A stretch of 64,000 nt of DNA from Lacisediminihabitans sp046156175 (GTDB lineage: Bacteria; Actinomycetota; Actinomycetes; Actinomycetales; Microbacteriaceae), in NCBI RefSeq assembly GCF_046156175.1, contig NZ_JAYLVL010000001.1, positions 558,001 to 622,000 of the forward strand, read 5' to 3'. Position numbers and translations under genes: made by a program. The number at the start of each line of letters is the position of its first letter. The first letter of the stretch is position 1. The notes beneath the pieces are model-generated. The model was not told the origin of the DNA. It saw only the letters and a list, made by a program, of their open reading frames with translations, and did no database searches. Below are positions 18,692 to 26,823 of this stretch, one piece after another.

Positions 18692-18722
18692 GGTCGGCCG
18701 TCGCGGCCGCCGGCGGCCGACC
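18692..18722 (-). terminator. Intra-operon hairpin after the binding-protein gene
   Basis: GGTCGGCCG (18692-18700) and CGGCCGACC (18714-18722) form a 9-bp GC stem with a 13-nt loop. It lies between the binding-protein stop and the PotB-like start. Such hairpins commonly protect the 3' end of the binding-protein message or partly terminate it, giving excess binding protein. Confidence 0.45.
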
Positions 18723-18732
18723 CCGAGATCGT

Positions 18733-19929
18733 CTAGCCCTTGATTTCCTGCCAGGCGGTGGTCCACTGCGAGTAGTCCGTGCATTTCACGTCGGTGCGAC
18801 CGTCGAGGCACTTCGGGATGGGGGTGGTCCAGTACCAGATCTTCGACGCGTAGGCCTCGTCACCGGCGTGGTAGGTCGCACAGGTGTTCTTGTCAGCCGT
18901 GAAATCGCACGCCTGCGAGCTTGACGGCGCTTCGCCGAAGTATTCCGTAGCCTGTGCGTTGACCTTCGGGCTGGCGATGTAGTCGAGCCACTTGTACGCA
19001 CAGTTCGGGCTCTTGGCCTTCGCGCCGATCATCCAGGTGTCCGACCATCCGGTCACGCCTTCGCTCGGCACCGTAACATCGACCGCCGTATCTGCCGCCA
19101 TCGAGTTCTTGATCACCTGCCAGGTGGTGCCGACGACCGAGTCACCCGTCTCGAAGGACTGCGTCGACTTGAGGTAGTCCGACCAGTACTCGCCGACGTT
19201 AGCGCGCTGCTCCTTGAGCAGGGAGACGGATGCCGCGAGCTGCTTTGAGTCGAGCGCATAGGGGTTCTTGATGCCGAGACCCTTGTCATGCGCCATCAGG
19301 TACATCGCGGCATCCGCAATGTAGATGGGAGAGTCGTAGGCCGTGACTTTGCCCTTGTAGGGCGAAGACTTGTCGAACACGACGTCCCACGAGGTTGGCG
19401 CTGTGGGGAAGGTTTTCGTGTTGTAGGCAAGCAGGTTTGCGCCGTAACCGTGGGGGATTCCGTACGACTGGCCGTCGACGCTGTTCCAGGCTTTGAGCTT
19501 CAGGAAGCTGTAGATGTTCTTATAGCTCGGGATCAGATCGGTGTTGACCGGGGCGACCTGACGCGAGGCGATCAGTCGCAGGGTCAGGTCACCGGAGGCC
19601 GCGACCACGTCGTAGTTGCCGCTCTTCATGAGACTGAAGGCCTCGTCGGAGGTGCCGTAGACCTTGCTGGTGACTGCGCATCCGGTCTCGTCCTCGAACG
19701 ACTTGACCCAGTTGACTGCGGGGTCGTTGCTGCCGTCTTCAACGTAACCGGGCCAGGCCAGAATCGACACGGTCTTCTCGCTTGAGCCGAGTTTTGTCGC
19801 CGGTTTGAGGTCGCTCGATGAGGTACTTCCCGCACTCGTGCCGCAGGCGGAGAGAGCGAAGACTGTCACGGCCGCAATCGTGACAGCGATCGCAACCCCC
19901 GATCGCCGGTGTGCCATGTGGTTTTTCAT
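18733..19929 (-). CDS. PotD/PotF-like extracellular substrate-binding lipoprotein
   Basis: Solute-binding protein of 398 aa of the spermidine/putrescine class. It has a lipoprotein signal with lipobox A-L-S-A-C near residue 29. The mature part contains the class motif I-L-A-W-P-G-Y-V near residue 56 and G-I-P-H-G-Y-G near residue 150. Several Cys residues in the C-terminal part (A-C-D-F, N-T-C-A, P-K-C-L, V-K-C-T) may form disulfides after export. The ligand could be a polyamine or another small cation. Start 19929; an ATG 12 nt downstream is an alternative. Confidence 0.88.
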   Translation of the reverse strand: MKNHMAHRRSGVAIAVTIAAVTVFALSACGTSAGSTSSSDLKPATKLGSSEKTVSILAWPGYVEDGSNDPAVNWVKSFEDETGCAVTSKVYGTSDEAFSLMKSGNYDVVAASGDLTLRLIASRQVAPVNTDLIPSYKNIYSFLKLKAWNSVDGQSYGIPHGYGANLLAYNTKTFPTAPTSWDVVFDKSSPYKGKVTAYDSPIYIADAAMYLMAHDKGLGIKNPYALDSKQLAASVSLLKEQRANVGEYWSDYLKSTQSFETGDSVVGTTWQVIKNSMAADTAVDVTVPSEGVTGWSDTWMIGAKAKSPNCAYKWLDYIASPKVNAQATEYFGEAPSSSQACDFTADKNTCATYHAGDEAYASKIWYWTTPIPKCLDGRTDVKCTDYSQWTTAWQEIKG

Positions 19930-19965
19930 AACGTCTATCTCCGATCGTTTGGTGTGCTGTGGGTG

Positions 19966-21006
19966 CTATGTCAAATCAAGGGGCACGACGGCGGCGGTCG
20001 CCCATTCCGCGTGCACCCGTTCCCCCCTGCGGTCCCGCTGTGCTGCAGTGTCCTCTCTTGTGGAGTTCTGCTCCAACACGATGATTCGTTTTCCTGCGTC
20101 GAGGTCGACAACGATGCGAGTGCTCGTACCGACGTAAATCAGCTCGGCGATTGTTCCCACAGCCGAACTCGCTGCAGCGGAAGCGGACTCGCGCAGCGCG
20201 ATCCGTTCCGGCCGCACCGAGTTGATCCCGCTGCGTCCGAGCAGGCTCTTCGACAGGGCTTCGTCGAAGATGTTCGAGGTTCCGACGAATGATGCGACAA
20301 AGGAGGTGGTCGGTCGTTCGTAGATCTCGGTCGGCGTGCCGAGTTGCACGACCTTGCCGTCATTGAACACGGCGATTCGGTCGCTCAGCGTGAGCGCTTC
20401 TTCCTGATCGTGGGTGACGAAGATGAAGGTGATGCCGAGCGAACGCTGCAGTTCCTTCAACTCGACCTGCATCTGCTCACGCAGTTTCAGATCCAGCGCA
20501 CCGAGCGGCTCGTCAAGAAGCAGAACCTTCGGTTTGACCACTATCGCTCTGGCAAGCGCGACCCGCTGCCGTTGACCACCCGAAAGCTCGCTGGGCTTGC
20601 GGGCTCCATAGCTCGATAGGCGCACGGCATCCAGCGATTCCTGAGCGCGGGCGAGTCGTTCTGCTTTCTTGACCCCGCGAACACGCAGCCCATACGCCAC
20701 GTTTTCGAGCACGGTCATGTGGGGAAACAGGGCGTAGTCCTGAAAGACAGTGTTGACGTCGCGATCAAAGGGTGCCGTGCCCGTGACATCGCGACCTCGA
20801 AGCTGCACCGTGCCGGCGGTCGGCTGCTCGAATCCGGCGATCAGTCGGAGCACCGTGGTTTTGCCCGAGCCGGAAGGACCAAGCATGGAAAAGAACTCAC
20901 CCTCGGCGATATCGAGATCCACGCTGTCAACAGCAGTGACCGAACCGAAGGATTTGGTCAGCCCGGTGAGTCTGATTGCGGGCGCCGCGATCGATTCTGG
21001 CTGCAC
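19966..21006 (-). CDS. PotA-like ABC transporter ATP-binding protein
   Basis: ATPase of 346 aa: nucleotide-binding domain with Walker A G-P-S-G-S-G-K-T (near residue 42), signature L-S-G-G-Q-R-Q-R and Walker B V-L-L-L-D-E-P, plus a C-terminal TOBE-type domain (about residues 255-330). It powers import through the two Pot-like permeases. The GTG start at 21006 has an AGAGGAGA ribosome site. First gene of the minus-strand transport operon, divergent from the GntR regulator. Confidence 0.92.
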   Translation of the reverse strand: MQPESIAAPAIRLTGLTKSFGSVTAVDSVDLDIAEGEFFSMLGPSGSGKTTVLRLIAGFEQPTAGTVQLRGRDVTGTAPFDRDVNTVFQDYALFPHMTVLENVAYGLRVRGVKKAERLARAQESLDAVRLSSYGARKPSELSGGQRQRVALARAIVVKPKVLLLDEPLGALDLKLREQMQVELKELQRSLGITFIFVTHDQEEALTLSDRIAVFNDGKVVQLGTPTEIYERPTTSFVASFVGTSNIFDEALSKSLLGRSGINSVRPERIALRESASAAASSAVGTIAELIYVGTSTRIVVDLDAGKRIIVLEQNSTREDTAAQRDRRGERVHAEWATAAVVPLDLT

Positions 21007-21077
21007 GAATGGTCTCCTCTGATTGATCGCTAGCTAAATCATATGGAAACAGAGGTCTTGCGCAATCGGCGGCTATC

Positions 21078-21105
21078 CTTGTTGGTATCACAGTCGGATA
21101 ACAAG
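21078..21105. promoter_or_regulatory. Candidate operator between potA-like and gntR genes
   Basis: CTTGTT (21078-21083) and AACAAG (21100-21105) are inverted, enclosing a second inverted pair TATC/GATA. The site lies in the 121-bp divergent intergenic region, 23 bp before the GntR start. Position suggests autoregulation and control of the importer, but the symmetry is only moderate. Confidence 0.35.
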
Positions 21106-21127
21106 TCTTCGCGAGAGCGGTATCGCA

Positions 21128-21880
21128 ATGCCACGGTTGATTCGCCCGTCGACCCTCACGAGAGGTGCCGTGTTCGCTCCCCTCGAAGGGGCTGGCCGTG
21201 CCGGACTGGTCGAGAAGAGACTGACGGACGCCATCGTGCTTGGCGTTCTCGAGCACGGCGAGCGGCTTCCGCGCGAGGCCGACCTCGCGCTGAGTCTCGG
21301 CGTCGCCACGGTCACCGCCCGAGAAGCTCTCGAAGCCCTTCGTGATAAGGGCCTGATCAAGACGCTGCGCGGCCGGGGCGGCGGAAGCTTCGTCATCAGG
21401 CATCCGAACGAGGGCGAGCGAAACGAAAAAGCGCGCCTTCGAGAGATATCCAGGGTCGACATACGCGACATCGGTTCCTATTACGGCGTCATCGGAGCGG
21501 GTGCCGTCGAGCGGGCTGCGGAGCACGCGTCCATCGACGATGTGGAGAACCTGAGGCGCATCGTGGGCATCACCGACTTTGCCGAAGAGGGCTCGACACG
21601 GCGCGGGGAAATGAACTTCCATCTCGAACTTGCCGCGCTCAGCCTCTCTGCGCGGCTGGTTCGGGAGGAGATGCGGTTTCAGGCCGAGATCGGGCCGATC
21701 CTGTGGTTGGGCATGCAGGATGATGCCTGCCGATCCTCGAGCCGAAGTGCCCACCTACAGATCGTGCAGGCCATCGGGGATGTCGATGGCTCGGCCGCAC
21801 GGCGATTAATCACAGAACACATCGCCGCGACGGTCGACTGGCTGATCGATGCGAAGTCCGAGTGGGAAAGAGGTCGGTAG
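21128..21880 (+). CDS. GntR family (FadR/FCD-type) transcriptional regulator
   Basis: Protein of 250 aa with an N-terminal winged helix-turn-helix (about residues 25-95; motif L-P-R-E-A-D-L-A-L-S-L-G-V-A-T-V-T-A-R-E then L-R-G-R-G-G-G-S-F-V) and an all-helical effector domain of FCD type (about 110-245) with spaced His residues. It is divergent from the Pot-like importer and directly precedes a Cache-domain gene. Likely a ligand-responsive repressor of the importer; the ligand is unknown. Confidence 0.88.
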   Translation: MPRLIRPSTLTRGAVFAPLEGAGRAGLVEKRLTDAIVLGVLEHGERLPREADLALSLGVATVTAREALEALRDKGLIKTLRGRGGGSFVIRHPNEGERNEKARLREISRVDIRDIGSYYGVIGAGAVERAAEHASIDDVENLRRIVGITDFAEEGSTRRGEMNFHLELAALSLSARLVREEMRFQAEIGPILWLGMQDDACRSSSRSAHLQIVQAIGDVDGSAARRLITEHIAATVDWLIDAKSEWERGR

Positions 21881-21886
21881 CGTCCC

Positions 21887-22729
21887 ATGACTGAACTCAC
21901 GCGTTCCGCACGAGATGCCCCCATCGACGCCTGCATCGCAGCTGTCTCCGAGGTGTTCACTGCGATCCTCGGTCGGGTCACCACCTGGCGAAACGAGCTG
22001 CTCGCGGCGGTCGAGGCACACTCGCCGACCCGCAATACACTCGATGCGCTAGTCGAATCCCTCGTCGTGCCCGCGCTCTCCGAGCCAGGCGCCGCCATTA
22101 TCGGAGCCGGCTTCGTGGCGACCCCCGGCTATCTGCCTGACGCGTATTGGCACCTCGCCTGGTGGTTGGGCGAGCAGAACACCCTCGGGCTCGAAGCTGG
22201 TGCCACCGCGCCGACTCGACGTTTGGCGACTGTCACGGACCCGACATCCGACCAATTCCGCGACTACACGAACCTCGAGTGGTGGCGCGTTCCCGAGCGC
22301 ACGGGCTCCCCGCACATCACGGGCCCGTACGTCGACTACCTCTGCACAGACGACTACACCCTCACTGTCACAATGCCGGTCTACTCCTCCGGGGTCCTGA
22401 TCGGCATGGTGGGTGTGGACAGCTACGTGAAGAACATCGAGTCGCTTCTGCTGCCACCCCTCTATAGAATCGGACGCCCTGCAAGCGTCGTCAATTCCTC
22501 CGGACGGGTGGTCGCCTCGAGCGACCCGCACCGCCCGCCGGGGTCGATCCTGCGGATCGCGGGTCTGAGTGAACAACTGCACAGTTGGGGCGCCCCCACC
22601 TACGCCAGGGTGCCTCCCGCGTCACTGCCTCCGACGTCGCTGCCGGGCGGGGAATTCGTGATCCCGTGCCCCGGTACCAGCCTTGCGCTTGTGCTCGAAG
22701 GCTCGTCAGAAGTCCTGCTCGCCGAGTGA
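21887..22729 (+). CDS. Cache-domain protein, apparently soluble
   Basis: Protein of 280 aa starting 6 nt after the GntR stop. A segment around residues 125-190 (W-W-R-V-P-E, then P-Y-V-D-Y, then M-P-V-Y-S-S-G-V-L-I-G-M-V-G-V-D) matches the ligand-binding Cache fold usually found outside the membrane in chemoreceptors and kinases. Here no signal peptide, transmembrane helix or output domain is visible. It may bind the same ligand as the importer and assist the GntR regulator; that role is inferred from context only. Confidence 0.6.
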   Translation: MTELTRSARDAPIDACIAAVSEVFTAILGRVTTWRNELLAAVEAHSPTRNTLDALVESLVVPALSEPGAAIIGAGFVATPGYLPDAYWHLAWWLGEQNTLGLEAGATAPTRRLATVTDPTSDQFRDYTNLEWWRVPERTGSPHITGPYVDYLCTDDYTLTVTMPVYSSGVLIGMVGVDSYVKNIESLLLPPLYRIGRPASVVNSSGRVVASSDPHRPPGSILRIAGLSEQLHSWGAPTYARVPPASLPPTSLPGGEFVIPCPGTSLALVLEGSSEVLLAE

Positions 22730-22871
22730 GCAGGAGTTGGTTCTTCAAGCAGCGAACAGCTCGAGTCGCGACGCCAGACCCTGCGAGAGCCCGCCTGTAG
22801 AATCGACCTACCCACACATTCAGGCACCTCTTCATCGACTCGGTGCCGTCTATACAGAACCGGAGAACGCC

Positions 22872-25448
22872 ATGGCGTCCGAAATCTCGCGAAGTCAGAT
22901 CCCTGAAAAGCCCGCCCTCGAAGGACTCGAAGCCAAATGGGATGCGGCCTGGGAGACCGCCGGCACGCACCGGTTCGACCGCGAAAACGCGACCAAAGAC
23001 AACGTCTTCTCCATCGATACCCCGCCGCCAACGGCATCCGGGAGCCTGCATATCGGGCACGTCTTCAGCTACACGCACATGGACCTCATCGCGCGCTACC
23101 AGCGCATGCGGGCTAAGAATATCTTCTACCCGATGGGCTGGGACGACAACGGCCTGCCCACCGAGCGCCGCGTGCAGAACTATTACGGTGTGCGCTGCGA
23201 CCCGACGTTACCGTACGACCCCGGGTTCACCCCGCCGCTCGAGGGCGGAGAGAACGCGTCATCCAAGGCCGCCGACCAGTTGCCGATCTCCCGCCGCAAC
23301 TTCATCGAACTGTGCGAGAAGCTCACCGCAGAGGACGAGACGCAGTTCGAGGATGTCTGGCGCAAGCTGGGGCTCAGCGTGGACTGGACACAGAGCTACC
23401 GCACGATCGGGGACGAAGCACAGACCGCCGCCCAGCGCGCGTTCCTCCGCAACCTCGCTCGCGGTGAGGCCTACCAGGCGGATGCCCCGACCCTGTGGGA
23501 CGTGACGTTCCGCACCGCTGTGGCCCAGGCCGAGCTCGAAGACAAGGAGCAGCCGGCGGCATATCATCGCCTCGCGTTCCACGCCCCGGACGCCGACGTG
23601 TTCATCGAGACCACCCGACCGGAACTGCTCGCGGCGTGCGTCGCGCTCGTCGCGCATCCGGACGACGAGCGCTACCAGCACCTCTTCGGCGGCACCGTGA
23701 AGACCCCGCTGTTCGGCGTCGAGGTTCCTGTGCGTGCGCATCACCTCGCCCAGAAGGACAAGGGTTCAGGCATCGCCATGGTCTGCACCTTCGGCGACGT
23801 GACCGACGTGGTCTGGTGGCGTGAACTCGACCTGCCGAACCGCACGATCATCGGCCGCGACGGACGCATTGCGGCGGATGCGCCAGAGGCGATCACGGGC
23901 GAGAGCGCACTCGCTGCCTACGCAGAGCTCTCCGGCAAGACGGTCTTCAGCGCCAAGGCGAAGACCGTGGAGCTCCTGAAGGCCAGCGGGGAGATGATCG
24001 GCGACCCGAAGCCGATCATGCACCAGGTCAAGTTCTTCGAGAAGGGCGACAAGCCCCTCGAGATCGTGTCGACCCGGCAGTGGTACATCCGCAACGGTGC
24101 TCGAGACGAGACGCTGCGCGACACCATGCTGGAGCGCGGCGAGGAGGTCAACTTCGTGCCCGACTTCATGCGGGTGCGTTACGACAACTGGGTCAACGGC
24201 CTCACCGGCGACTGGCTCATCTCCCGCCAGCGGTTCTTCGGCGTGCCGATCCCGGTCTGGTACGAGCTGGATGCCGAGGGCGAGAAGGGTGCCGTGATCG
24301 TGCCCGGCGAAGACGCGCTGCCGGTCGACCCGGCATCCGACCCCGCCCCCGGATTCGACGAGAGCCAGCGCGGCGTGCCCGGCGGTTTCATCGGCGAGGT
24401 CGACATCATGGACACCTGGGCCACCTCCTCCCTCACCCCGCAGATCGCGGGCGGCTGGGAGCGGGATCCGGAGCTCTTCGACCTCGTGTTCCCCTACTCG
24501 CTGCGCAGCCAGGGCCAGGACATCATCCGCACCTGGTTGTTCTCCACCATGCTGCGCGCGGAGCTCGAGAACCACAGCGTGCCGTGGAAGAACGCCGGGA
24601 TCTCCGGGTTCATCGTGGACCCCGACCGTAAGAAGATGTCGAAGTCGAAGGGCAACGTCGTTACGCCCGCAGGCATGCTCGACGAGCACGGCTCGGATGC
24701 GGTGCGCTACTGGGCCGCTTCGAGCCGGCTGGGCACGGACGCGGCATTCGATCCGCAGAACCCCAAGCAGATCAAGATCGGTCGACGCCTGGCGATCAAG
24801 GTGCTGAATGCCGCCAAGTTCGTCTATGGCTTCCCGGCACCGGCGGAGGGCCTCGCCGACTCGGTCACGAACCCCCTCGACATCGACATGCTCGCCGAGC
24901 TCTCGACGGTCGTGGAGACGGCGACCGCGGCCTTCGACGCTTTCGACCATGCCAAGGCCCTCGAAGTGACCGAGAAGTTCTTCTGGACCTTCTGTGACGA
25001 CTACCTCGAGCTCGTGAAGGAACGGGTCTACTCGACCGACTCGCCGGAAGGACAGGCCTCCGCCGTCACTGCGCTTCGCTCGGCACTCGAGGTGATGCTG
25101 CGACTGTTCGCACCGTTCATCCCCTTCGCCACCGAAGAGGTGTGGTCGTGGACCCACGACGGCTCGGTGCATGTCTCCGAGTGGCCCACTGCGCCGACCG
25201 AAGCCACACCCACCGGGCTCTTGGCCCTCGTCGGCGAGGCGCTCATCGGCATCCGACGCGCGAAAACTGATGCGAAGGCATCGCAGAAGGCGGATGTCAC
25301 GTCCGCGACCATCGGCGGGCCGACCCAGCTACAACTCGCTCTCGACGATCTTCGGGACGTGGGACGCATCGCCATCATCGACTTCGTCGAGTCCGCCGAG
25401 ATCACGGTGAGTGACGTCGTGCTCACCCCGACACCATTGGAGAACTGA
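22872..25448 (+). CDS. valS: Valyl-tRNA synthetase
   Basis: Class Ia synthetase of 858 aa charging tRNA-Val, with an editing CP1 domain. The HIGH motif appears as S-L-H-I-G-H near residue 61, and K-M-S-K-S near residue 590. An N-terminal ATG at 22872 follows a CGGAGAACGCC ribosome site. A -10-like TAGAAT lies at 22797-22802. No T-box core is seen upstream, in contrast to ileS. It is followed after 2 nt by a small conserved gene. Confidence 0.96.
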   Translation: MASEISRSQIPEKPALEGLEAKWDAAWETAGTHRFDRENATKDNVFSIDTPPPTASGSLHIGHVFSYTHMDLIARYQRMRAKNIFYPMGWDDNGLPTERRVQNYYGVRCDPTLPYDPGFTPPLEGGENASSKAADQLPISRRNFIELCEKLTAEDETQFEDVWRKLGLSVDWTQSYRTIGDEAQTAAQRAFLRNLARGEAYQADAPTLWDVTFRTAVAQAELEDKEQPAAYHRLAFHAPDADVFIETTRPELLAACVALVAHPDDERYQHLFGGTVKTPLFGVEVPVRAHHLAQKDKGSGIAMVCTFGDVTDVVWWRELDLPNRTIIGRDGRIAADAPEAITGESALAAYAELSGKTVFSAKAKTVELLKASGEMIGDPKPIMHQVKFFEKGDKPLEIVSTRQWYIRNGARDETLRDTMLERGEEVNFVPDFMRVRYDNWVNGLTGDWLISRQRFFGVPIPVWYELDAEGEKGAVIVPGEDALPVDPASDPAPGFDESQRGVPGGFIGEVDIMDTWATSSLTPQIAGGWERDPELFDLVFPYSLRSQGQDIIRTWLFSTMLRAELENHSVPWKNAGISGFIVDPDRKKMSKSKGNVVTPAGMLDEHGSDAVRYWAASSRLGTDAAFDPQNPKQIKIGRRLAIKVLNAAKFVYGFPAPAEGLADSVTNPLDIDMLAELSTVVETATAAFDAFDHAKALEVTEKFFWTFCDDYLELVKERVYSTDSPEGQASAVTALRSALEVMLRLFAPFIPFATEEVWSWTHDGSVHVSEWPTAPTEATPTGLLALVGEALIGIRRAKTDAKASQKADVTSATIGGPTQLQLALDDLRDVGRIAIIDFVESAEITVSDVVLTPTPLEN

Positions 25449-25450
25449 TC

Positions 25451-25678
25451 ATGCAGATGGGAACCCGTTGGGCGGTCGGTGCCGAGGCACCGGCCCGCCT
25501 CCCGCAGCTCGTCGTCGACGCGGTGAAGGCGATCGAGGTCGATCTCGAAGGGATCGACACGAGCCTGCTGCGCTGGACGCTCACCTGGCTGGAGGGAAAC
25601 CCGGTAGTCGAGCTCGATGATGGCACGGTCATCCGTTATTCCGGTGGCGAGGTCGTCATCGTCGCGTCGACCGACTGA
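25451..25678 (+). CDS. Small conserved hypothetical protein downstream of valS
   Basis: Acidic soluble protein of 75 aa starting 2 nt after the valS stop, so it is surely cotranscribed and probably coupled. The C-terminal half looks like a small beta-rich fold (T-W-L-E-G-N-P-V-V-E-L-D-D-G-T). No catalytic motif or membrane segment is present. Similar short proteins accompany valS in related genomes as far as I recall, but no function can be assigned. Confidence 0.65.
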   Translation: MQMGTRWAVGAEAPARLPQLVVDAVKAIEVDLEGIDTSLLRWTLTWLEGNPVVELDDGTVIRYSGGEVVIVASTD

Positions 25679-25804
25679 GCCTCGGCCGGCGAAAGCCTCC
25701 CACAAGGGGGCTTGGTTCCCGCGAAGAGCCCAGTTCCCCGGGGGCTCGCTTGCCACAACGCGCCCTATTCTCCAGCGAGCAGTTGCCTCGCGGGGGCGTC
25801 GCTC

Positions 25805-26053
25805 CTAGACGAGTCGTATCGGGCCGAGGGGGGACGCCTTCTCGCGCGCATCGCGATCGAGGGCGTTGCGGTTTCGCAGCACGGCCTCGTCGTACGGCAC
25901 GATCGAGCGGTCCGCGCGTTTGCGCGCCCACAGGAGCATCGCCAGGCTGACCCGGATCACGATCCGGTCGAAGCCTCGGGGCTGCGCGCGACGAGAGCCG
26001 CGAAGGGGGGCGGGAAGAGCGCTGGAAAGCTGGAGTGCGACTACTGATGTCAT
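25805..26053 (-). CDS. Small basic hypothetical protein
   Basis: Protein of 82 aa, rich in Arg, with one short hydrophobic stretch (I-V-I-R-V-S-L-A-M-L-L-W-A near residues 31-43). It is supported mainly by a strong GGAGGTG ribosome site 8 nt before the ATG at 26053 and by its position 67 nt after the ArsR-like gene on the same strand. It could be a small membrane-associated protein made with the regulator. Function unknown. Confidence 0.5.
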   Translation of the reverse strand: MTSVVALQLSSALPAPLRGSRRAQPRGFDRIVIRVSLAMLLWARKRADRSIVPYDEAVLRNRNALDRDAREKASPLGPIRLV

Positions 26054-26120
26054 TGTTTTTCACCTCCTCGTCAGAGCAAATCTAGGGTCGGCCACCGACA
26101 TTTTCGGGGCCGAAATCCGG

Positions 26121-26738
26121 TCAGTCTTCCGCTGGTGTTGCCACACCGTCGACGATCGGGAAGGCATCGAAGTGGATGAGCACGGGGCGTGCGCCCGGCG
26201 CATCCTTTCCGCGGAATTTCTCGACGATGTCCTCGAGAAATTGCTCGATCGCGCCGCTCACCTCCGCGAGCTGTTCCGCGGTGAGCCGCAGGTTCGAGGA
26301 GCTGAAGACGGCCGGATCGGTCCATTCGTGCGGAAGGATGTCCCAGCCACGGTGGGCGAAGTCGAGCACCAATTGCGACCGGTTCTGCTCCCACTGCGTG
26401 AGCACCAGGCTCGAGGCCGCGCGCCCGGTGGGCGTGTCGGTGATAGCACGGTCCGAGATCGTGATGCCTCCGGGCACCCGCTCCCACCACCGCTCCCGAC
26501 CGGTGCCCTTGCCCGTGACCTCACGCACGAAACCATGCCGCTCGAGCTGGCGAAGGTGGTAGCTGGTCGCGCCGCTCGACTCCCCCAAACGCTCAGCCAG
26601 CCCACTTGCGGTGAGGCTGCCGTGGGTCGACAGCACGTCGACGATTCGCACCCTCAAGGGGTGAGCGAGTCCCTTGAGCGAGTCAAGGTCGATCTCGCGC
26701 CGCTCGGGGATGCTCCGCTCATTCTCTTGTTCGTCCAT
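26121..26738 (-). CDS. ArsR-like winged-helix transcriptional regulator
   Basis: Protein of 205 aa with an N-terminal HTH_20/ArsR-type domain (about residues 18-90; A-H-P-L-R-V-R-I-V-D-V-L then S-G-A-T-S-Y-H-L-R-Q-L-E) and a helical C-terminal region that may bind a ligand or dimerise. No metal-binding Cys motif is present, so metal sensing is unlikely. It is divergent from the M3 peptidase gene, and the 85-bp gap holds a four-copy TTTGCA-type operator array covering both promoters. Likely autorepressor. Confidence 0.85.
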   Translation of the reverse strand: MDEQENERSIPERREIDLDSLKGLAHPLRVRIVDVLSTHGSLTASGLAERLGESSGATSYHLRQLERHGFVREVTGKGTGRERWWERVPGGITISDRAITDTPTGRAASSLVLTQWEQNRSQLVLDFAHRGWDILPHEWTDPAVFSSSNLRLTAEQLAEVSGAIEQFLEDIVEKFRGKDAPGARPVLIHFDAFPIVDGVATPAED

Positions 26739-26753
26739 GAGGAGAAGCTACCA

Positions 26754-26801
26754 GTGCAAAGCTTTCTTTGCAACAGTTTCTTTGCAATTGTTCCTTTGCA
26801 C
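26754..26801. promoter_or_regulatory. Operator array: three direct repeats plus one inverted copy
   Basis: TTTCTTTGCAA occurs at 26763-26773 and 26777-26787, and TTCCTTTGCAC at 26791-26801, an exact 14-bp period. GTGCAAAG at 26754-26761 is the inverted copy and pairs with CTTTGCAC. On the minus strand TTGCAA and TAGCTT spaced by 17 bp form a promoter for the regulator; on the plus strand TTGTTC and TAGGCT spaced by 17 bp form one for the peptidase. Both -10s end 6 nt before the start codon, so both messages may be leaderless. The AT-rich array overlaps both promoters. Confidence 0.7.
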
Positions 26802-26823
26802 TCCGTCACCCTAGGCTGGAGGG

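Noticed and set aside
22730..22871. T-box or other leader upstream of valS
   Set aside because: No TGGNACCGCG core or Val specifier context seen; only a -10-like TAGAAT.
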